Counted from the stretch's first letter, positions 35,427-44,289 are shown. The stretch is 64,000 nt of DNA from Flavobacterium amniphilum (GCF_023634845.1 NZ_JAMLJL010000003.1:124001-188000); one strand, 5' to 3'. The notes: generated by a model from the letters alone, not told the origin. Numbers and translations: made by a program.

Positions 35427-35786
35427 TTACATTTGGCGTTTAATAGGTCCGGTCAAGTCATCGAAGTTCTCTTTCACTTCATTAATTTCAGAAGAAATAT
35501 CCAAAGGATTATTACCTCCGGTCAGTTTATTGGTTTCATCATTTACGATTTTATCAAAACCGCTTTTGACTTCTTCCACTTCACGGTTAAAATCCCTTGT
35601 TAATGAAGACAATTCATGATTATCGGCACTACGTTGTATTTCAGATTTAATCTCGTTAGTAGCGTTTTTAAGATGCGCCATTCCTTTACCCAGAGTACGT
35701 GCGATATCAGGAATCTTCTCTGATCCAAACAACATCAATGCGATGAAAATAATTAATATTAATTCGCCTCCGCCTATTCCAAACAT
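35427..35786 (-). CDS. TatA/TatB-type twin-arginine translocase subunit
   Basis: A 119-residue protein with the Tat layout: a short N-terminal membrane helix (GGGELILIIFIALMLFGSEK, about 5-24), a hinge (FGSEKIPDIART) and an amphipathic helix (LGKGMAHLKNATNEIKSEI), then an acidic tail. The FG-x-K-PD signature is present. Whether it works as TatA or TatB is not clear; the longer tail leans to TatB-like. No tatC is in the window. Confidence 0.9.
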   Translation of the reverse strand: MFGIGGGELILIIFIALMLFGSEKIPDIARTLGKGMAHLKNATNEIKSEIQRSADNHELSSLTRDFNREVEEVKSGFDKIVNDETNKLTGGNNPLDISSEINEVKENFDDLTGPIKRQM

Positions 35787-35864
35787 TTCTTTAAGTTTAC
35801 TAAATTCAGTGGTACAAAGTTAAACAGAAATTAACTCTTATGTGTGAAAAATATAATAAAAAAA

Positions 35865-35924
35865 CTTGTCATCATAAACTCCGGGAATCTTTATCAGATT
35901 ACACAAACAGTTCACAATGACAAG
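35865..35924 (-). terminator. Possible terminator after the M1 peptidase gene
   Basis: CTTGTCAT (35865-35872) is the inverted repeat of ATGACAAG (35917-35924), 44 bases apart. On the minus strand a T-rich tract follows. The wide loop makes this tentative. Confidence 0.45.
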
Positions 35925-35940
35925 TCATAATGTTTTACAA

Positions 35941-38187
35941 TTACTCAAATTTTGACTTCACTTCTTCTTTTGGCCAAGCATTATTGGTCACATCGATATC
36001 AGCTGTTTCTTCTTTCGGATCGACCATAATCTTTTTGATTTGCTTTTGGGTTGCAAAAGTTCTTGAAACCTCTTTATCGTTTTTCATCCAGATCTGAACC
36101 GGAAATTTATGATTTTGAGTAGTCCCGTCTTCAAAAGTAATTTCAACAATCAGCGGCATAACTAATCCTCCGGGCTTATCAAAAGTCACCTGATAGAAAT
36201 ATTTAGGAGATTCCAATTTAGCGCGTTCAGTTTCATTAAAGTTAGCTGTCAGATACTCGTCTAATGTTTTTATCTCTTTAACATCCAGTTTCTTTCTGTT
36301 CTCTGATTTAACATCTGTACCAGTACCATCAATCATATAAACCATAGGTCCTGAATTTCTGAAACGGTTACGTCTGCTGGTTTGCTGCGCCTGGAAATTA
36401 GCCGGAGCATCATTAGACACATAAAACTGCTTAACTTCTTTGATTCCTATATCAGTAAAATCAGTTGTATAGAACCATCCTCTCCAGAACCAATCCAAAT
36501 CAACTCCGGAAGCATCTTCCATTGTTCTGAAAAAATCCTCAGGTGTTGGATGTTTGAATTTCCAACGGTTAGCATAAGTTTTGAATGAATAATCAAACAA
36601 TTCACGTCCCATAATGGTTTCGCGCAAAATATTTAATCCTGCAGCGGGTTTTCCGTAAGCGTTATTACCAAATTGCTTGATTACTTCAGAATTTGACATA
36701 ATTGGCTCAATCCAATTCTGATCACCACTCATATAAGGAACAATCAATTTAGCCGGACCTCTGTCAACCGGAAAATTAGGGTCAAATTCGATTTCTGCTA
36801 AATATTCCAGAAAAGTATTCAAACCTTCATCCATCCATGTCCACTGACGCTCGTCTGAATTTACAATCATTGGAAAGAAATTATGTCCCACTTCATGGAT
36901 GATTACACCTAACATACCATATTTTACACGGTCAGAAACCACACCATTTTCATCAGGACGTCCAAAGTTCCAGCAAATCATCGGATATTCCATTCCCTGA
37001 TCCTGCGCGTTTACAGAAACCGCTTTTGGATATGGGTAATCAAATGTATGGCTCGAATAACTTTTTAAAGTATGAGCAACCGCTTTTGTAGAATATTGTT
37101 CCCATAACGGATTTCCTTCTTTTGGATAAACTGAAGTTGCCATAACATTTTTGTCTCCCAATTTAACAGCCATAGCATCCCAAATGAATTTTCTTGAAGT
37201 CGAAATACCGAAATCACGGACATTCTCAGCCTTGAATTTCCAAGTTTTTTTCTTTTCTGACCATGATTTCTCACGCTCCACAGCTTCTGCCTGAGTAGCA
37301 ATAATAACCGGTTTATCAAATGTTTTTTCCGCTAAAAGATAGCGTTGGTATTGAGCCGGGGAAATTACCTCTGCCCTATTTTGCAATACTCCGGTAGCCT
37401 CCATGATGTGGTCAGCCGGAACTGTAATATTTACTTCATAATTACCAAATGGCAAAGCGAATTCACCCTGTCCCCAGAATTGCATATTTTGCCAACCTTC
37501 AACATCGTTATAGACAGCCATTCTTGGGAAAAACTGCGCCAAAATATACAAACGGTTTCCGTCTTTGAATTGCTCATATCCTGAACGCCCTCCATCTACC
37601 ATATAATTTCCGATGTTGTACCACCATTTGATAGAAAACACGAATTTCTCGCCTTTCGCCAAAGGTGTTTTCAGATTGATACGCATCATAGTTTCATTAA
37701 TCGTATACGAAACAGGTTGACCAGCAATATCTTTGATGTAATCAATTTTAAAACCTCCGTCAAACTTCTCTTCCATGTAAGTTCGTGAAAAAGCAGCTGC
37801 ACTTAGCGCCGGATCAATTTTCTCGCTGCGGATTAATGGTGTTTTGGAATTTTTAGCAAACAGATTCTGGTCCAATTGCACCCATAAATAATCCAAAGAT
37901 TCTTTGGCATTATTCGTATATGTAATTGTCTCAACACCTGATAACCTGGCATTTTTATCATCCAGCTCGATATCCATTTTATAATCGGCTCTTTGCTGAT
38001 AATATTCAGGACCAGGAGCACCTGATGCTGTGCGGTACATATTCGGAGTTGCCATCAAATCATACATTTGACGGAACTTACTGGTATCAGTATGTCCTTC
38101 CTGTTTCGGTTTGGACTGGCCTTGTTCCTGAGCCATTACCACACCCGAAAAAGACAACATTAAAGCTAAAAATTTAAAATTTTTCAT
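35941..38187 (-). CDS. M1-family zinc metallopeptidase, exported
   Basis: A 748-residue aminopeptidase-type protein. A signal peptide (1-19, ending VVMAQ) is followed by a beta-rich N-terminal domain (about 70-270). The zinc site is HEVGH (431-435) with the third ligand Glu454 in WMDEGLNTF. DQGMEYP (396-402) occupies the place of the M1 GAMEN exopeptidase loop. The C-terminal domain has MGRELFDYSFKTYANRWKF and TPEDFFRTMEDASG. It is the last gene of a minus-strand operon with a DUF6702-like protein (61 bp upstream) and two carboxypeptidase-regulatory-like proteins. It probably acts in the periplasm or at the surface. Confidence 0.93.
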   Translation of the reverse strand: MKNFKFLALMLSFSGVVMAQEQGQSKPKQEGHTDTSKFRQMYDLMATPNMYRTASGAPGPEYYQQRADYKMDIELDDKNARLSGVETITYTNNAKESLDYLWVQLDQNLFAKNSKTPLIRSEKIDPALSAAAFSRTYMEEKFDGGFKIDYIKDIAGQPVSYTINETMMRINLKTPLAKGEKFVFSIKWWYNIGNYMVDGGRSGYEQFKDGNRLYILAQFFPRMAVYNDVEGWQNMQFWGQGEFALPFGNYEVNITVPADHIMEATGVLQNRAEVISPAQYQRYLLAEKTFDKPVIIATQAEAVEREKSWSEKKKTWKFKAENVRDFGISTSRKFIWDAMAVKLGDKNVMATSVYPKEGNPLWEQYSTKAVAHTLKSYSSHTFDYPYPKAVSVNAQDQGMEYPMICWNFGRPDENGVVSDRVKYGMLGVIIHEVGHNFFPMIVNSDERQWTWMDEGLNTFLEYLAEIEFDPNFPVDRGPAKLIVPYMSGDQNWIEPIMSNSEVIKQFGNNAYGKPAAGLNILRETIMGRELFDYSFKTYANRWKFKHPTPEDFFRTMEDASGVDLDWFWRGWFYTTDFTDIGIKEVKQFYVSNDAPANFQAQQTSRRNRFRNSGPMVYMIDGTGTDVKSENRKKLDVKEIKTLDEYLTANFNETERAKLESPKYFYQVTFDKPGGLVMPLIVEITFEDGTTQNHKFPVQIWMKNDKEVSRTFATQKQIKKIMVDPKEETADIDVTNNAWPKEEVKSKFE

Positions 38188-38248
38188 GACAGAAACTCAA
38201 TTTTAGGAGCTAAAAATACTTATTTTTTCAAACCACACTAATATTTAA

Positions 38249-38752
38249 CTATGGTTTTAACAAACCTTTTGCATTTCCGGGAGTAAAAAGAAAACTCTGT
38301 TTCTTTCCATATACCGTTGTTTGGATTATATTTTGCTGTTCATCGACAAAATCATGCAACACTGAATTATGGATTTCCAGTGTTTTTATTTTCGGAATAT
38401 CTTTTACATTATAATAGCAAATAAGCACGTTCCCCTCCATCTCCTTGTTTGCAAAATTGATAGCCTTTGACTGCCCATTAACCTTAACCGAAAAGTTTTC
38501 AAAAATATACTTTTTCATCAACGTTATGTCATTCGCAGACTCGTTTGGTTCTCCCAAATTTGTTTTCTGATTATACTTAATCTTCAACATATTATTCAAA
38601 TCATCTACAAAGATGCGGGATGTAATTTGAAGCATTTTTTTATCCTGCGCAAAATTAATCTGATAAATAGACACATAAAATTTGTGTACTGCAAAAGAGG
38701 ACATTACTAAAAGTAAAGAACTAACCGTTACTATTTTCAAAAACTTTTTCAT
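38249..38752 (-). CDS. DUF6702-like exported protein
   Basis: A 167-residue exported protein. From the ATG at 38752 it has a signal peptide (MKKFLKIVTVSSLLLVMSSF) ending before AVHKFYVS. The mature part begins with the H-KFYVSIYQI strand and holds RIFVDDLNNMLKIKY, typical of the family I know as DUF6702 (recalled, not searched). An alternative ATG at 38773 would add seven residues and overlap the preceding gene. Homologues are commonly found beside M1 peptidase genes in flavobacteria (from memory). Function is unknown. Confidence 0.75.
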   Translation of the reverse strand: MKKFLKIVTVSSLLLVMSSFAVHKFYVSIYQINFAQDKKMLQITSRIFVDDLNNMLKIKYNQKTNLGEPNESANDITLMKKYIFENFSVKVNGQSKAINFANKEMEGNVLICYYNVKDIPKIKTLEIHNSVLHDFVDEQQNIIQTTVYGKKQSFLFTPGNAKGLLKP

Positions 38753-38759
38753 ACACTCA

Positions 38760-39506
38760 TTATTTCTTAACATCTTCCAAAATTAAAGTTTTGTACTGAC
38801 CCGCTATATCTCCTATCAAAAATGCGACCAAAGTACGGTTCTTATTTTTCACGGCTTCTGCAAATTGCACATTATCCAAAGCATAAATTTGAAAACCACT
38901 GATATACTCTTCAGGAATTTGAAGTGTTTCCACATAATATTCATTCAAAAACATCTCTTCCAATGCCGCCAAAAGTATTTCTTTTTTTTCTACAGAAAGT
39001 TCTTTTTTCAACATACTGGTTCTCCCGCTAAGCTGATTAATAAGTCCGTCAACACTCATGCCTCCCAAAGGAATCAACAACGGACTGTACCATTTCAACT
39101 TCCCTGCCGTCTTCAATTTACGCTCGGCAGGCGTATATTCTTTCACATTCTTAGATACAATTCCCTGCGACTTGGCTGTGATTGCATTTACTTTAATTTC
39201 AGCCAATTCACCGGCTTTGGTTTTTACTGCTATATTTAAAATTCCTTTATCAAAAGAATGAATTGTAAGTCTTAACTGCACACCTTCGATATATTTAGCA
39301 GTAACAACCAAAATGTCTCCGGGATTGGCTTCAATGGCAAAATATCCTCCATCAGCAGTAATTGTAGATGTCTTGGTTGTAAAGTTAGCCACCATGATTC
39401 CGTCCGGATTGACTTCAGAAATAACCCTTCCTTTCAAAACAGATTGAGCAAATACGTTTTGAAACAAAAGCAACAGTACAACAATAACGTAATTATTTTG
39501 CCCCAT
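38760..39506 (-). CDS. Carboxypeptidase-regulatory-like exported protein, paralogue B
   Basis: A 248-residue exported protein: a signal peptide to about residue 20 (VFAQ), a beta-sandwich domain like the TonB-receptor/carboxypeptidase regulatory domain (LKGRVISEVNPDGIMVAN to GELAEIKVNA), then a helical part. The motif KEYTPAERKLKTAG and the block LSGRTSMLKKELSVEKKE are shared with the preceding gene, which it overlaps by 14 bp; the two are tandem paralogues. There is no plug or barrel, so it is not a TonB receptor itself. It may be a periplasmic adaptor. Function is unknown. Confidence 0.8.
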   Translation of the reverse strand: MGQNNYVIVVLLLLFQNVFAQSVLKGRVISEVNPDGIMVANFTTKTSTITADGGYFAIEANPGDILVVTAKYIEGVQLRLTIHSFDKGILNIAVKTKAGELAEIKVNAITAKSQGIVSKNVKEYTPAERKLKTAGKLKWYSPLLIPLGGMSVDGLINQLSGRTSMLKKELSVEKKEILLAALEEMFLNEYYVETLQIPEEYISGFQIYALDNVQFAEAVKNKNRTLVAFLIGDIAGQYKTLILEDVKK

Positions 39507-40236
39507 CTATTATCTGCAAATAGTTCATCACTTTCTCTTTGAGTAAATTTTCGACTAATTTAGTCTTTTTTGCGTTTAAAAGCCGGGTAACATTCACATC
39601 ATCCAAAGCATAAATTACAAATCCCTTTACATATTCCAGCGGTAGCTCCAGTACTTCGGTATAAAATTTTTCAGAGAACAATGACTCTAATTTTCTTTGC
39701 AATTTTTCTTTCCTTTCAACTTCAAGTTCTTTTTGCAATAGAGCTGTACGTCCCGAAATAGCATTCAACAAAGGATCAACTCCTATTGACGCACCTGTAG
39801 TCCCGTCGGCATTACCTTTCACCGCGAGTCCGCTGGCTGTTTTCAATTTTCTTTCTGCCGGAGTATACGTTTTCGTATCACGTGGAATAATCCCCAAATC
39901 GACTGCATTGATATGTGGATAATTCCGGACTATTACTTCATCCAAAACATAAGGTTGTAATCTCAATTTAATAAAGAACAATTCTTCCGAAAAATCTTTC
40001 TCTTTCAGGACAATCTGTTTTCCCTGAACATTAACTCCCGAAACAACCAGAGTATCTTTTGGCTTTGCCATAATTTTAAAATAACCCTGCTCATCAGCGA
40101 TTGTTTCCTTTTTTTCCGAATAATTTACAATATATATCTTATTGACTGAAGGAGCTTCCATAACAATCTTCCCTTTCATCAAATTTTGCGAAAACACACT
40201 TTGGACAAATAATAAAAAAAGTAAAACTATTCTCAT
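39493..40236 (-). CDS. Carboxypeptidase-regulatory-like exported protein, paralogue A
   Basis: A 247-residue exported protein (signal peptide to SVFSQ, about 17). The beta-sandwich (LMKGKIVMEAPSVNKIYIVN to LDEVIVRNYPHINAV) resembles the carboxypeptidase regulatory-like fold. It shares TKTYTPAERKLKTASG, ISGRTALLQKELEVERKEK and the C-terminal IYALDDV pattern with the next gene. It starts the minus-strand operon A-B-DUF6702-M1 peptidase. The two copies are clearly diverged, so the duplication is not recent. Function is unknown. Confidence 0.8.
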   Translation of the reverse strand: MRIVLLFLLFVQSVFSQNLMKGKIVMEAPSVNKIYIVNYSEKKETIADEQGYFKIMAKPKDTLVVSGVNVQGKQIVLKEKDFSEELFFIKLRLQPYVLDEVIVRNYPHINAVDLGIIPRDTKTYTPAERKLKTASGLAVKGNADGTTGASIGVDPLLNAISGRTALLQKELEVERKEKLQRKLESLFSEKFYTEVLELPLEYVKGFVIYALDDVNVTRLLNAKKTKLVENLLKEKVMNYLQIIDGAK

Positions 40237-40378
40237 AAGACTAACATTATAGTGGTAAAAGTAAATTTGATTGCTCCCAATTTATTATTAATGACTTGGT
40301 AAAAATTTGTTAATTCTAAATATCTTTGACGCACAATAACCCAAATAAAAATTCAACAGTTAAACCATCCTGAACAGT

Positions 40379-41086
40379 ATGAATAAAAAAATCATCCTTG
40401 CCAGCACTTCCACACTATACAATGGTGGCTATTTAGAGTATCTTTTACCCACATTGAAAAAGCATTTCGAAAGCGCTAAAAACCTGATTTTCATCCCTTA
40501 TGCAAGACCAGGCGGAATTACACACGAAGAATATACCAAAAAAGTAAGCGAAGCCTTCAATACAATAGGCATCAATGTTTCCGGATTGCATAAATTTGAC
40601 AACCCGGCCGAAGCCATTCAAAAAGCGGAAGGGATTTTCACCGGAGGAGGAAATACTTTTTTATTGGTTAGCCAATTGTACAACCTGAATCTGATGGATG
40701 TCTTAAAAAAAACAGTTGAAAACGGAACCCCATACCTGGGAACCAGTGCCGGAAGTAACATTGGCGGACGCACGATGAACACTACTAACGATATGCCAAT
40801 TGTTTTACCCCAAAGCTTTAACACTTTAGGATTAATCAATTTCAATTTAAATCCGCATTATTTAGATCCAATTGAAGGCTCAACCCACATGGGAGAAACA
40901 AGGGAAACACGCATCAACGAATTTCACAAAGTAAGCGATATACCCGTTTTGGGATTACGCGAAGGAAGTTGGCTTGAAGCCTACGGAAACAATATTATTC
41001 TAAAAGGAGATTTAACTGCTCGTTTATTCAGAGCCGGCGAATTTGCCGTAGAAATGGCTCCAGGTGAGAATCTAAACTTTTTATAA
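40379..41086 (+). CDS. pepE: Dipeptidase E (aspartyl dipeptidase, S51)
   Basis: Cytoplasmic serine peptidase that cleaves Asp-X dipeptides. The nucleophile elbow GTSAGSNIGG places Ser123, close to Ser120 of the Salmonella enzyme. FTGGGNTF and the later NPHYLDP and GLREGSWLE match family positions. The 235 residues are normal. It is monocistronic and ends at a strong terminator. Confidence 0.94.
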   Translation: MNKKIILASTSTLYNGGYLEYLLPTLKKHFESAKNLIFIPYARPGGITHEEYTKKVSEAFNTIGINVSGLHKFDNPAEAIQKAEGIFTGGGNTFLLVSQLYNLNLMDVLKKTVENGTPYLGTSAGSNIGGRTMNTTNDMPIVLPQSFNTLGLINFNLNPHYLDPIEGSTHMGETRETRINEFHKVSDIPVLGLREGSWLEAYGNNIILKGDLTARLFRAGEFAVEMAPGENLNFL

Positions 41087-41091
41087 AACAG

Positions 41092-41119
41092 ACCTCAGGT
41101 GATACCTGAGGTTTTTTTA
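41092..41119 (+). terminator. Terminator after pepE
   Basis: ACCTCAGGT-GAT-ACCTGAGGT (41092-41112) followed by TTTTTTAT. Confidence 0.93.
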
Positions 41120-41159
41120 TTTATAATTCCATCTAAGATTACTAACTAAAACAAAAAAA

Positions 41160-41177
41160 CTCAAGTACTAACTTGAG
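41160..41177 (-). terminator. Duplicated terminator beside the tRNA-Gly relic
   Basis: CTCAAGT-ACTA-ACTTGAG, followed on the minus strand by a T run. It resembles the functional tRNA-Gly terminator at 41244-41269 and lies at the same distance from the relic tRNA 3' end. Confidence 0.7.
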
Positions 41178-41186
41178 GTTTACAAA

Positions 41187-41233
41187 GCGGAAGACGAGGC
41201 TTCTCGTTGCGTACAACGAGACGACAACCAGCT
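41187..41233 (-). pseudogene. Relic of a third tRNA-Gly
   Basis: On plus, 41187-41201 is identical to the 3' end of the two intact tRNA-Gly genes, and the last 12 bases (41222-41233) match their variable loop and anticodon-stem region. Between them the eight T-arm bases of the intact genes are replaced by a perfect 20-nt palindrome (41202-41221, TCTCGTTG-CGTA-CAACGAGA). The 5' half (acceptor, D arm and anticodon) is missing, so it cannot work as a tRNA. A copy of the terminator follows it. Confidence 0.8.
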
Positions 41234-41243
41234 AAAAAACAAA

Positions 41244-41269
41244 AAGCCCCAAGTATTAACTTGAGGCTT
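41244..41269 (-). terminator. Terminator of the tRNA-Gly pair
   Basis: AAGCCCCAAGT (41244-41254) pairs with ACTTGAGGCTT (41259-41269). The single imperfect pair is a G-U wobble only on the minus strand, which fits transcription of the tRNAs from that strand. A T-rich tract follows. Confidence 0.85.
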
Positions 41270-41274
41270 TACAG

Positions 41275-41347
<73 letters not shown>

Positions 41348-41381
41348 AGGGTGTAATTTTTAAAACTTTTCTTGTTTTTAG

Positions 41382-41454
<73 letters not shown>

Positions 41455-41465
41455 TTTTGAGGTTG

Positions 41466-41498
41466 CAAATATACAGAATTACTTTTCTTATCTGCAAA
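41466..41498 (-). promoter_or_regulatory. Promoter of the tRNA-Gly pair
   Basis: Minus-strand TATATTTG (41466-41473) with TTTG (41495-41498) 21 bp upstream: both Bacteroidetes boxes at a normal spacing, ending 11 bp before the first tRNA. This is the clearest two-box promoter in the window. Confidence 0.75.
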
Positions 41499-41586
41499 CT
41501 TTTTTTAAAAAAAATATTTCCGATAAACACATAAAAATAGTCGAGCAATAGCAAGCCACTAATAATTAAAGTTTTAGAATTAGTAT

Positions 41587-41594
41587 TAAATTTG
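41587..41594 (+). promoter_or_regulatory. Promoter -7 box of the GNAT gene
   Basis: TAAATTTG fits TAnnTTTG and ends 6 bp before the ATG at 41601, so the mRNA may be leaderless. Confidence 0.55.
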
Positions 41595-41600
41595 TCAAAT

Positions 41601-42038
41601 ATGATTGAAATTAAAATAATTGCGTCAGAATTAACTTACAAAGTTAGGCAACCAATACTCAGACCCGGCAAACTAATTGAAAGCTGCCGGTTTGAAGGAG
41701 ATGATTTAAACACTACCATACACTTCGGGCTTTACAAAAACGATGAACTAATTGGAGTGGTTTCTGTTTTTGAAGTGCAGAATGAAAATTTCGGCAATAA
41801 AAAACAGTACCAGGTAAGAGGCATGGCCATTTTGGAAAACGAACAGCAAAACGGATACGGAAATCTTCTCATGACCGAAGTTGAAAAATTAGCCTTACAC
41901 AATAATGTTAATATAATTTGGTTTAATGCTAGGGAAAAAGCTGTGAGTTTCTATAAAAAATCAGGTTACGAGACTTTCGGTACAGAATTTGATATTATAG
42001 GAATCGGAACACATTTTGTAATGTGGAAACAAATTTAA
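41601..42038 (+). CDS. GNAT-family N-acetyltransferase
   Basis: A 145-residue acetyltransferase. The acetyl-CoA loop is ENEQQNGYGNLLMTEVEK, preceded by the beta strand YQVRGMAIL, and the C-terminal ARE-KAVSFYKKSGYETFG is the usual GNAT end. The ATG at 41601 is preferred to a TTG at 41592, which lies inside the -7 box. The substrate is unknown. The L,D-transpeptidase gene follows after 4 bp and is probably cotranscribed. Confidence 0.9.
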   Translation: MIEIKIIASELTYKVRQPILRPGKLIESCRFEGDDLNTTIHFGLYKNDELIGVVSVFEVQNENFGNKKQYQVRGMAILENEQQNGYGNLLMTEVEKLALHNNVNIIWFNAREKAVSFYKKSGYETFGTEFDIIGIGTHFVMWKQI

Positions 42039-42042
42039 CTTT

Positions 42043-43638
42043 ATGAAATATACCATTACTACTGTTTTACTAACTATTTTCATATATATTGGCTGTGGTA
42101 ACAATTCAAATCACCATAACAGAACGGAAGAGTTTATTGCCAATGCCTTAAAGAATAAAAAAATCCAAGAAGGATGGGATTTACCCGAAAACCGCATTCA
42201 ATTAATCGAAGCTGTTAAAAATGCAGATAAAGAAGGTCTTTTACCGGAAGATTATGACTATCAGAAATTAGCAGAATTCGAAGCCAATTTAGATCTGAAG
42301 CCAGATTCAAAAGAAGAGTATTACAAATTACTGACTTCAGCATATATCAAATATATTTCCCACTTGACTAACGGAAAAATCAACCCGTTGGAAATTTATT
42401 CCGATTGGGAAATGAAACCGAAAGAAATACATCCGGACACCATTTTATCGATTGCATTACAAAAAAACAAAATTGACAGTACAATTGAAAGCCATAAACC
42501 AAAGCATACAATTTATCTCAATCTGAAAAAAGCTTTGGCGAAATTAGAAGCGATGCCGGAGGAAAATTTTGACTCAATTATTACAAAGGAAAAATTCAAA
42601 ATCGGATTCAAAAGTAAAACTGTTGAAAAAATAAAAGCCAAACTTCGTTATTGGGGAGATTTGCCTGTATCGGATACTTTGGCAAACGACCTATATGACA
42701 AGGAATTAAAATCTGCGGTAAGCAAATTCCAATCAAGACACGGATTGGCAGATGACGGTATTATTGGCCCCGGAACCCTAAAAGCCTTGAACTTCAGTAA
42801 AAAAACCAGAAAAGAACAATTAATTGCCAATCTGGAACGCTGGAGATGGTTCCCAAGTGATCTGGGCGATAACTTTTTAGGTGTTAACATCCCGAATTAC
42901 ATTTTATATGTTGTAGAAAACAAAGACACGATTTCAAATCACAAAGTAGTCGTGGGACAACCCAAAAGAAAAACCCCTGTTCTTTCTTCAAGAGCAGACA
43001 ATATAGTCTTTAATCCAACATGGACAGTACCTCCAACAATCATAAAAGAAGATTTAATACCTGATGCAACAAAAAGCAGAAGTTATTTTACCAAAGCCAA
43101 AATCAAAATCTTCAACCACAAAGGAGCCGAAATTTCGCCCTGGGAATGGCAGCCAAAAGACGCTAAGAAATACAAGTACGTTCAGGATCCGGGATACAAT
43201 AATTCATTGGGTGTTGTTAAAATCAATTTCCCGAACAACCATCTGGTTTACATGCATGACACTAACCACAGAGATTATTTTGTCTACAACTACCGCGCAT
43301 TAAGCTCTGGCTGTGTACGCATTGAAAAGCCACTACCTTTAGCTGAATATCTGCTAAAAACAAAAACATTTAAAGAAAGACAGAAAAACAAAAAACTGAT
43401 AGAAAAACCTATTTATTCAAAAAGCGAAATTGACACTATAGTAAAGACTAAAAAAACAAAAACTGTAAAGCTGGATCAGAACTTTGGCGTTCATTTCCTA
43501 TACTTTACAGCTTGGTATGATAAGCAGGATTTACAATTCAGACAAGATATCTATAATTATGATCCTGAATTATATCTTCGTTTAAGCAACCAATTTACTG
43601 GCGATATCGTAGCTCCCGCTAGGATGATAGATAAATAA
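42043..43638 (+). CDS. L,D-transpeptidase (YcbB/LdtD-like lipoprotein)
   Basis: A 531-residue envelope enzyme. The signal peptide ends in the lipobox YIGC (Cys18), so it is lipid-anchored. A helical scaffold (about 30-180) is followed by a peptidoglycan-binding domain (about 185-245, VSKFQSRHGLADDGIIGPGT) and a YkuD catalytic domain with HDTNHRDYF and SSGCVRIE (catalytic Cys424). These enzymes form 3-3 cross-links between DAP residues or remodel them. The last 57 bp overlap the 3' end of another L,D-transpeptidase gene on the opposite strand. Confidence 0.94.
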   Translation: MKYTITTVLLTIFIYIGCGNNSNHHNRTEEFIANALKNKKIQEGWDLPENRIQLIEAVKNADKEGLLPEDYDYQKLAEFEANLDLKPDSKEEYYKLLTSAYIKYISHLTNGKINPLEIYSDWEMKPKEIHPDTILSIALQKNKIDSTIESHKPKHTIYLNLKKALAKLEAMPEENFDSIITKEKFKIGFKSKTVEKIKAKLRYWGDLPVSDTLANDLYDKELKSAVSKFQSRHGLADDGIIGPGTLKALNFSKKTRKEQLIANLERWRWFPSDLGDNFLGVNIPNYILYVVENKDTISNHKVVVGQPKRKTPVLSSRADNIVFNPTWTVPPTIIKEDLIPDATKSRSYFTKAKIKIFNHKGAEISPWEWQPKDAKKYKYVQDPGYNNSLGVVKINFPNNHLVYMHDTNHRDYFVYNYRALSSGCVRIEKPLPLAEYLLKTKTFKERQKNKKLIEKPIYSKSEIDTIVKTKKTKTVKLDQNFGVHFLYFTAWYDKQDLQFRQDIYNYDPELYLRLSNQFTGDIVAPARMIDK

Positions 43639-44289
43639 ACAAGATTTCCCTTTAATTGTTTGTATGATTTGCTCTTTTAAAGCTTCCGGGATTGCAGGAC
43701 AGCCTTGGCTTCTTCCTAAATATCCCTGAGATTTTAAAATTGAAGGATTAGCATAATCAGCACCATGAACAACAACTGCTCTTGAACGTGCATTACTGTT
43801 AATTCCTCTTTCCTGACCATCTAATTTTAAAGATAAACCATGTTTCCCAAAGTACGTTTCACCTGTAGTATAAAACCCTAGGCTACTCTTGTTAGAATTC
43901 ATTTCATTCGAAAAACTTGTAGCGAACTCACTGCCCGATTTCATTCCATGGGAAACAACAGTATTAAAAAGGATTTTATTTGAAACTAAATCAATAACCC
44001 ACATTCTCTTTTTAGTAGAAGACATACTAAAATCTATAACGGTAAGTATATCTTTTTCAACAATACCTTTTTGTTTTAAAGAATAAAAACCAGTCATGGC
44101 ACGTTTGAAGCATTCCATTTGAGGCAAAGCAAAATCATTTGCATCTAATGAATTGTAAACCAACTCAATCTTAGCAGCTAAACTTACAGTGTTTGTATTA
44201 GCCAGCAACTTCGGATCTGTGTTATTTGTAGACTTTGGGGCAAAAGACATGAAAAATAACAGTAAAAGGGGTAAAAATCTGTAATTCAT
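43582..44289 (-). CDS. Murein L,D-transpeptidase catalytic domain protein (YkuD_2-type)
   Basis: A 235-residue exported protein of a separate L,D-transpeptidase-like family. From the ATG at 44289 the signal peptide is MNYRFLPLLLLFFMSFAP; an upstream in-frame ATG would add 13 residues that spoil it. The conserved blocks are VVHGADYANP and GRSQGCPAIPEAL, with Cys197 as likely nucleophile. It lacks the peptidoglycan-binding domain of its convergent neighbour. A cell-wall role is inferred from the family name and fold; activity is not proven for this subtype. Confidence 0.88.
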   Translation of the reverse strand: MNYRFLPLLLLFFMSFAPKSTNNTDPKLLANTNTVSLAAKIELVYNSLDANDFALPQMECFKRAMTGFYSLKQKGIVEKDILTVIDFSMSSTKKRMWVIDLVSNKILFNTVVSHGMKSGSEFATSFSNEMNSNKSSLGFYTTGETYFGKHGLSLKLDGQERGINSNARSRAVVVHGADYANPSILKSQGYLGRSQGCPAIPEALKEQIIQTIKGKSCLFIYHPSGSYDIASKLVA

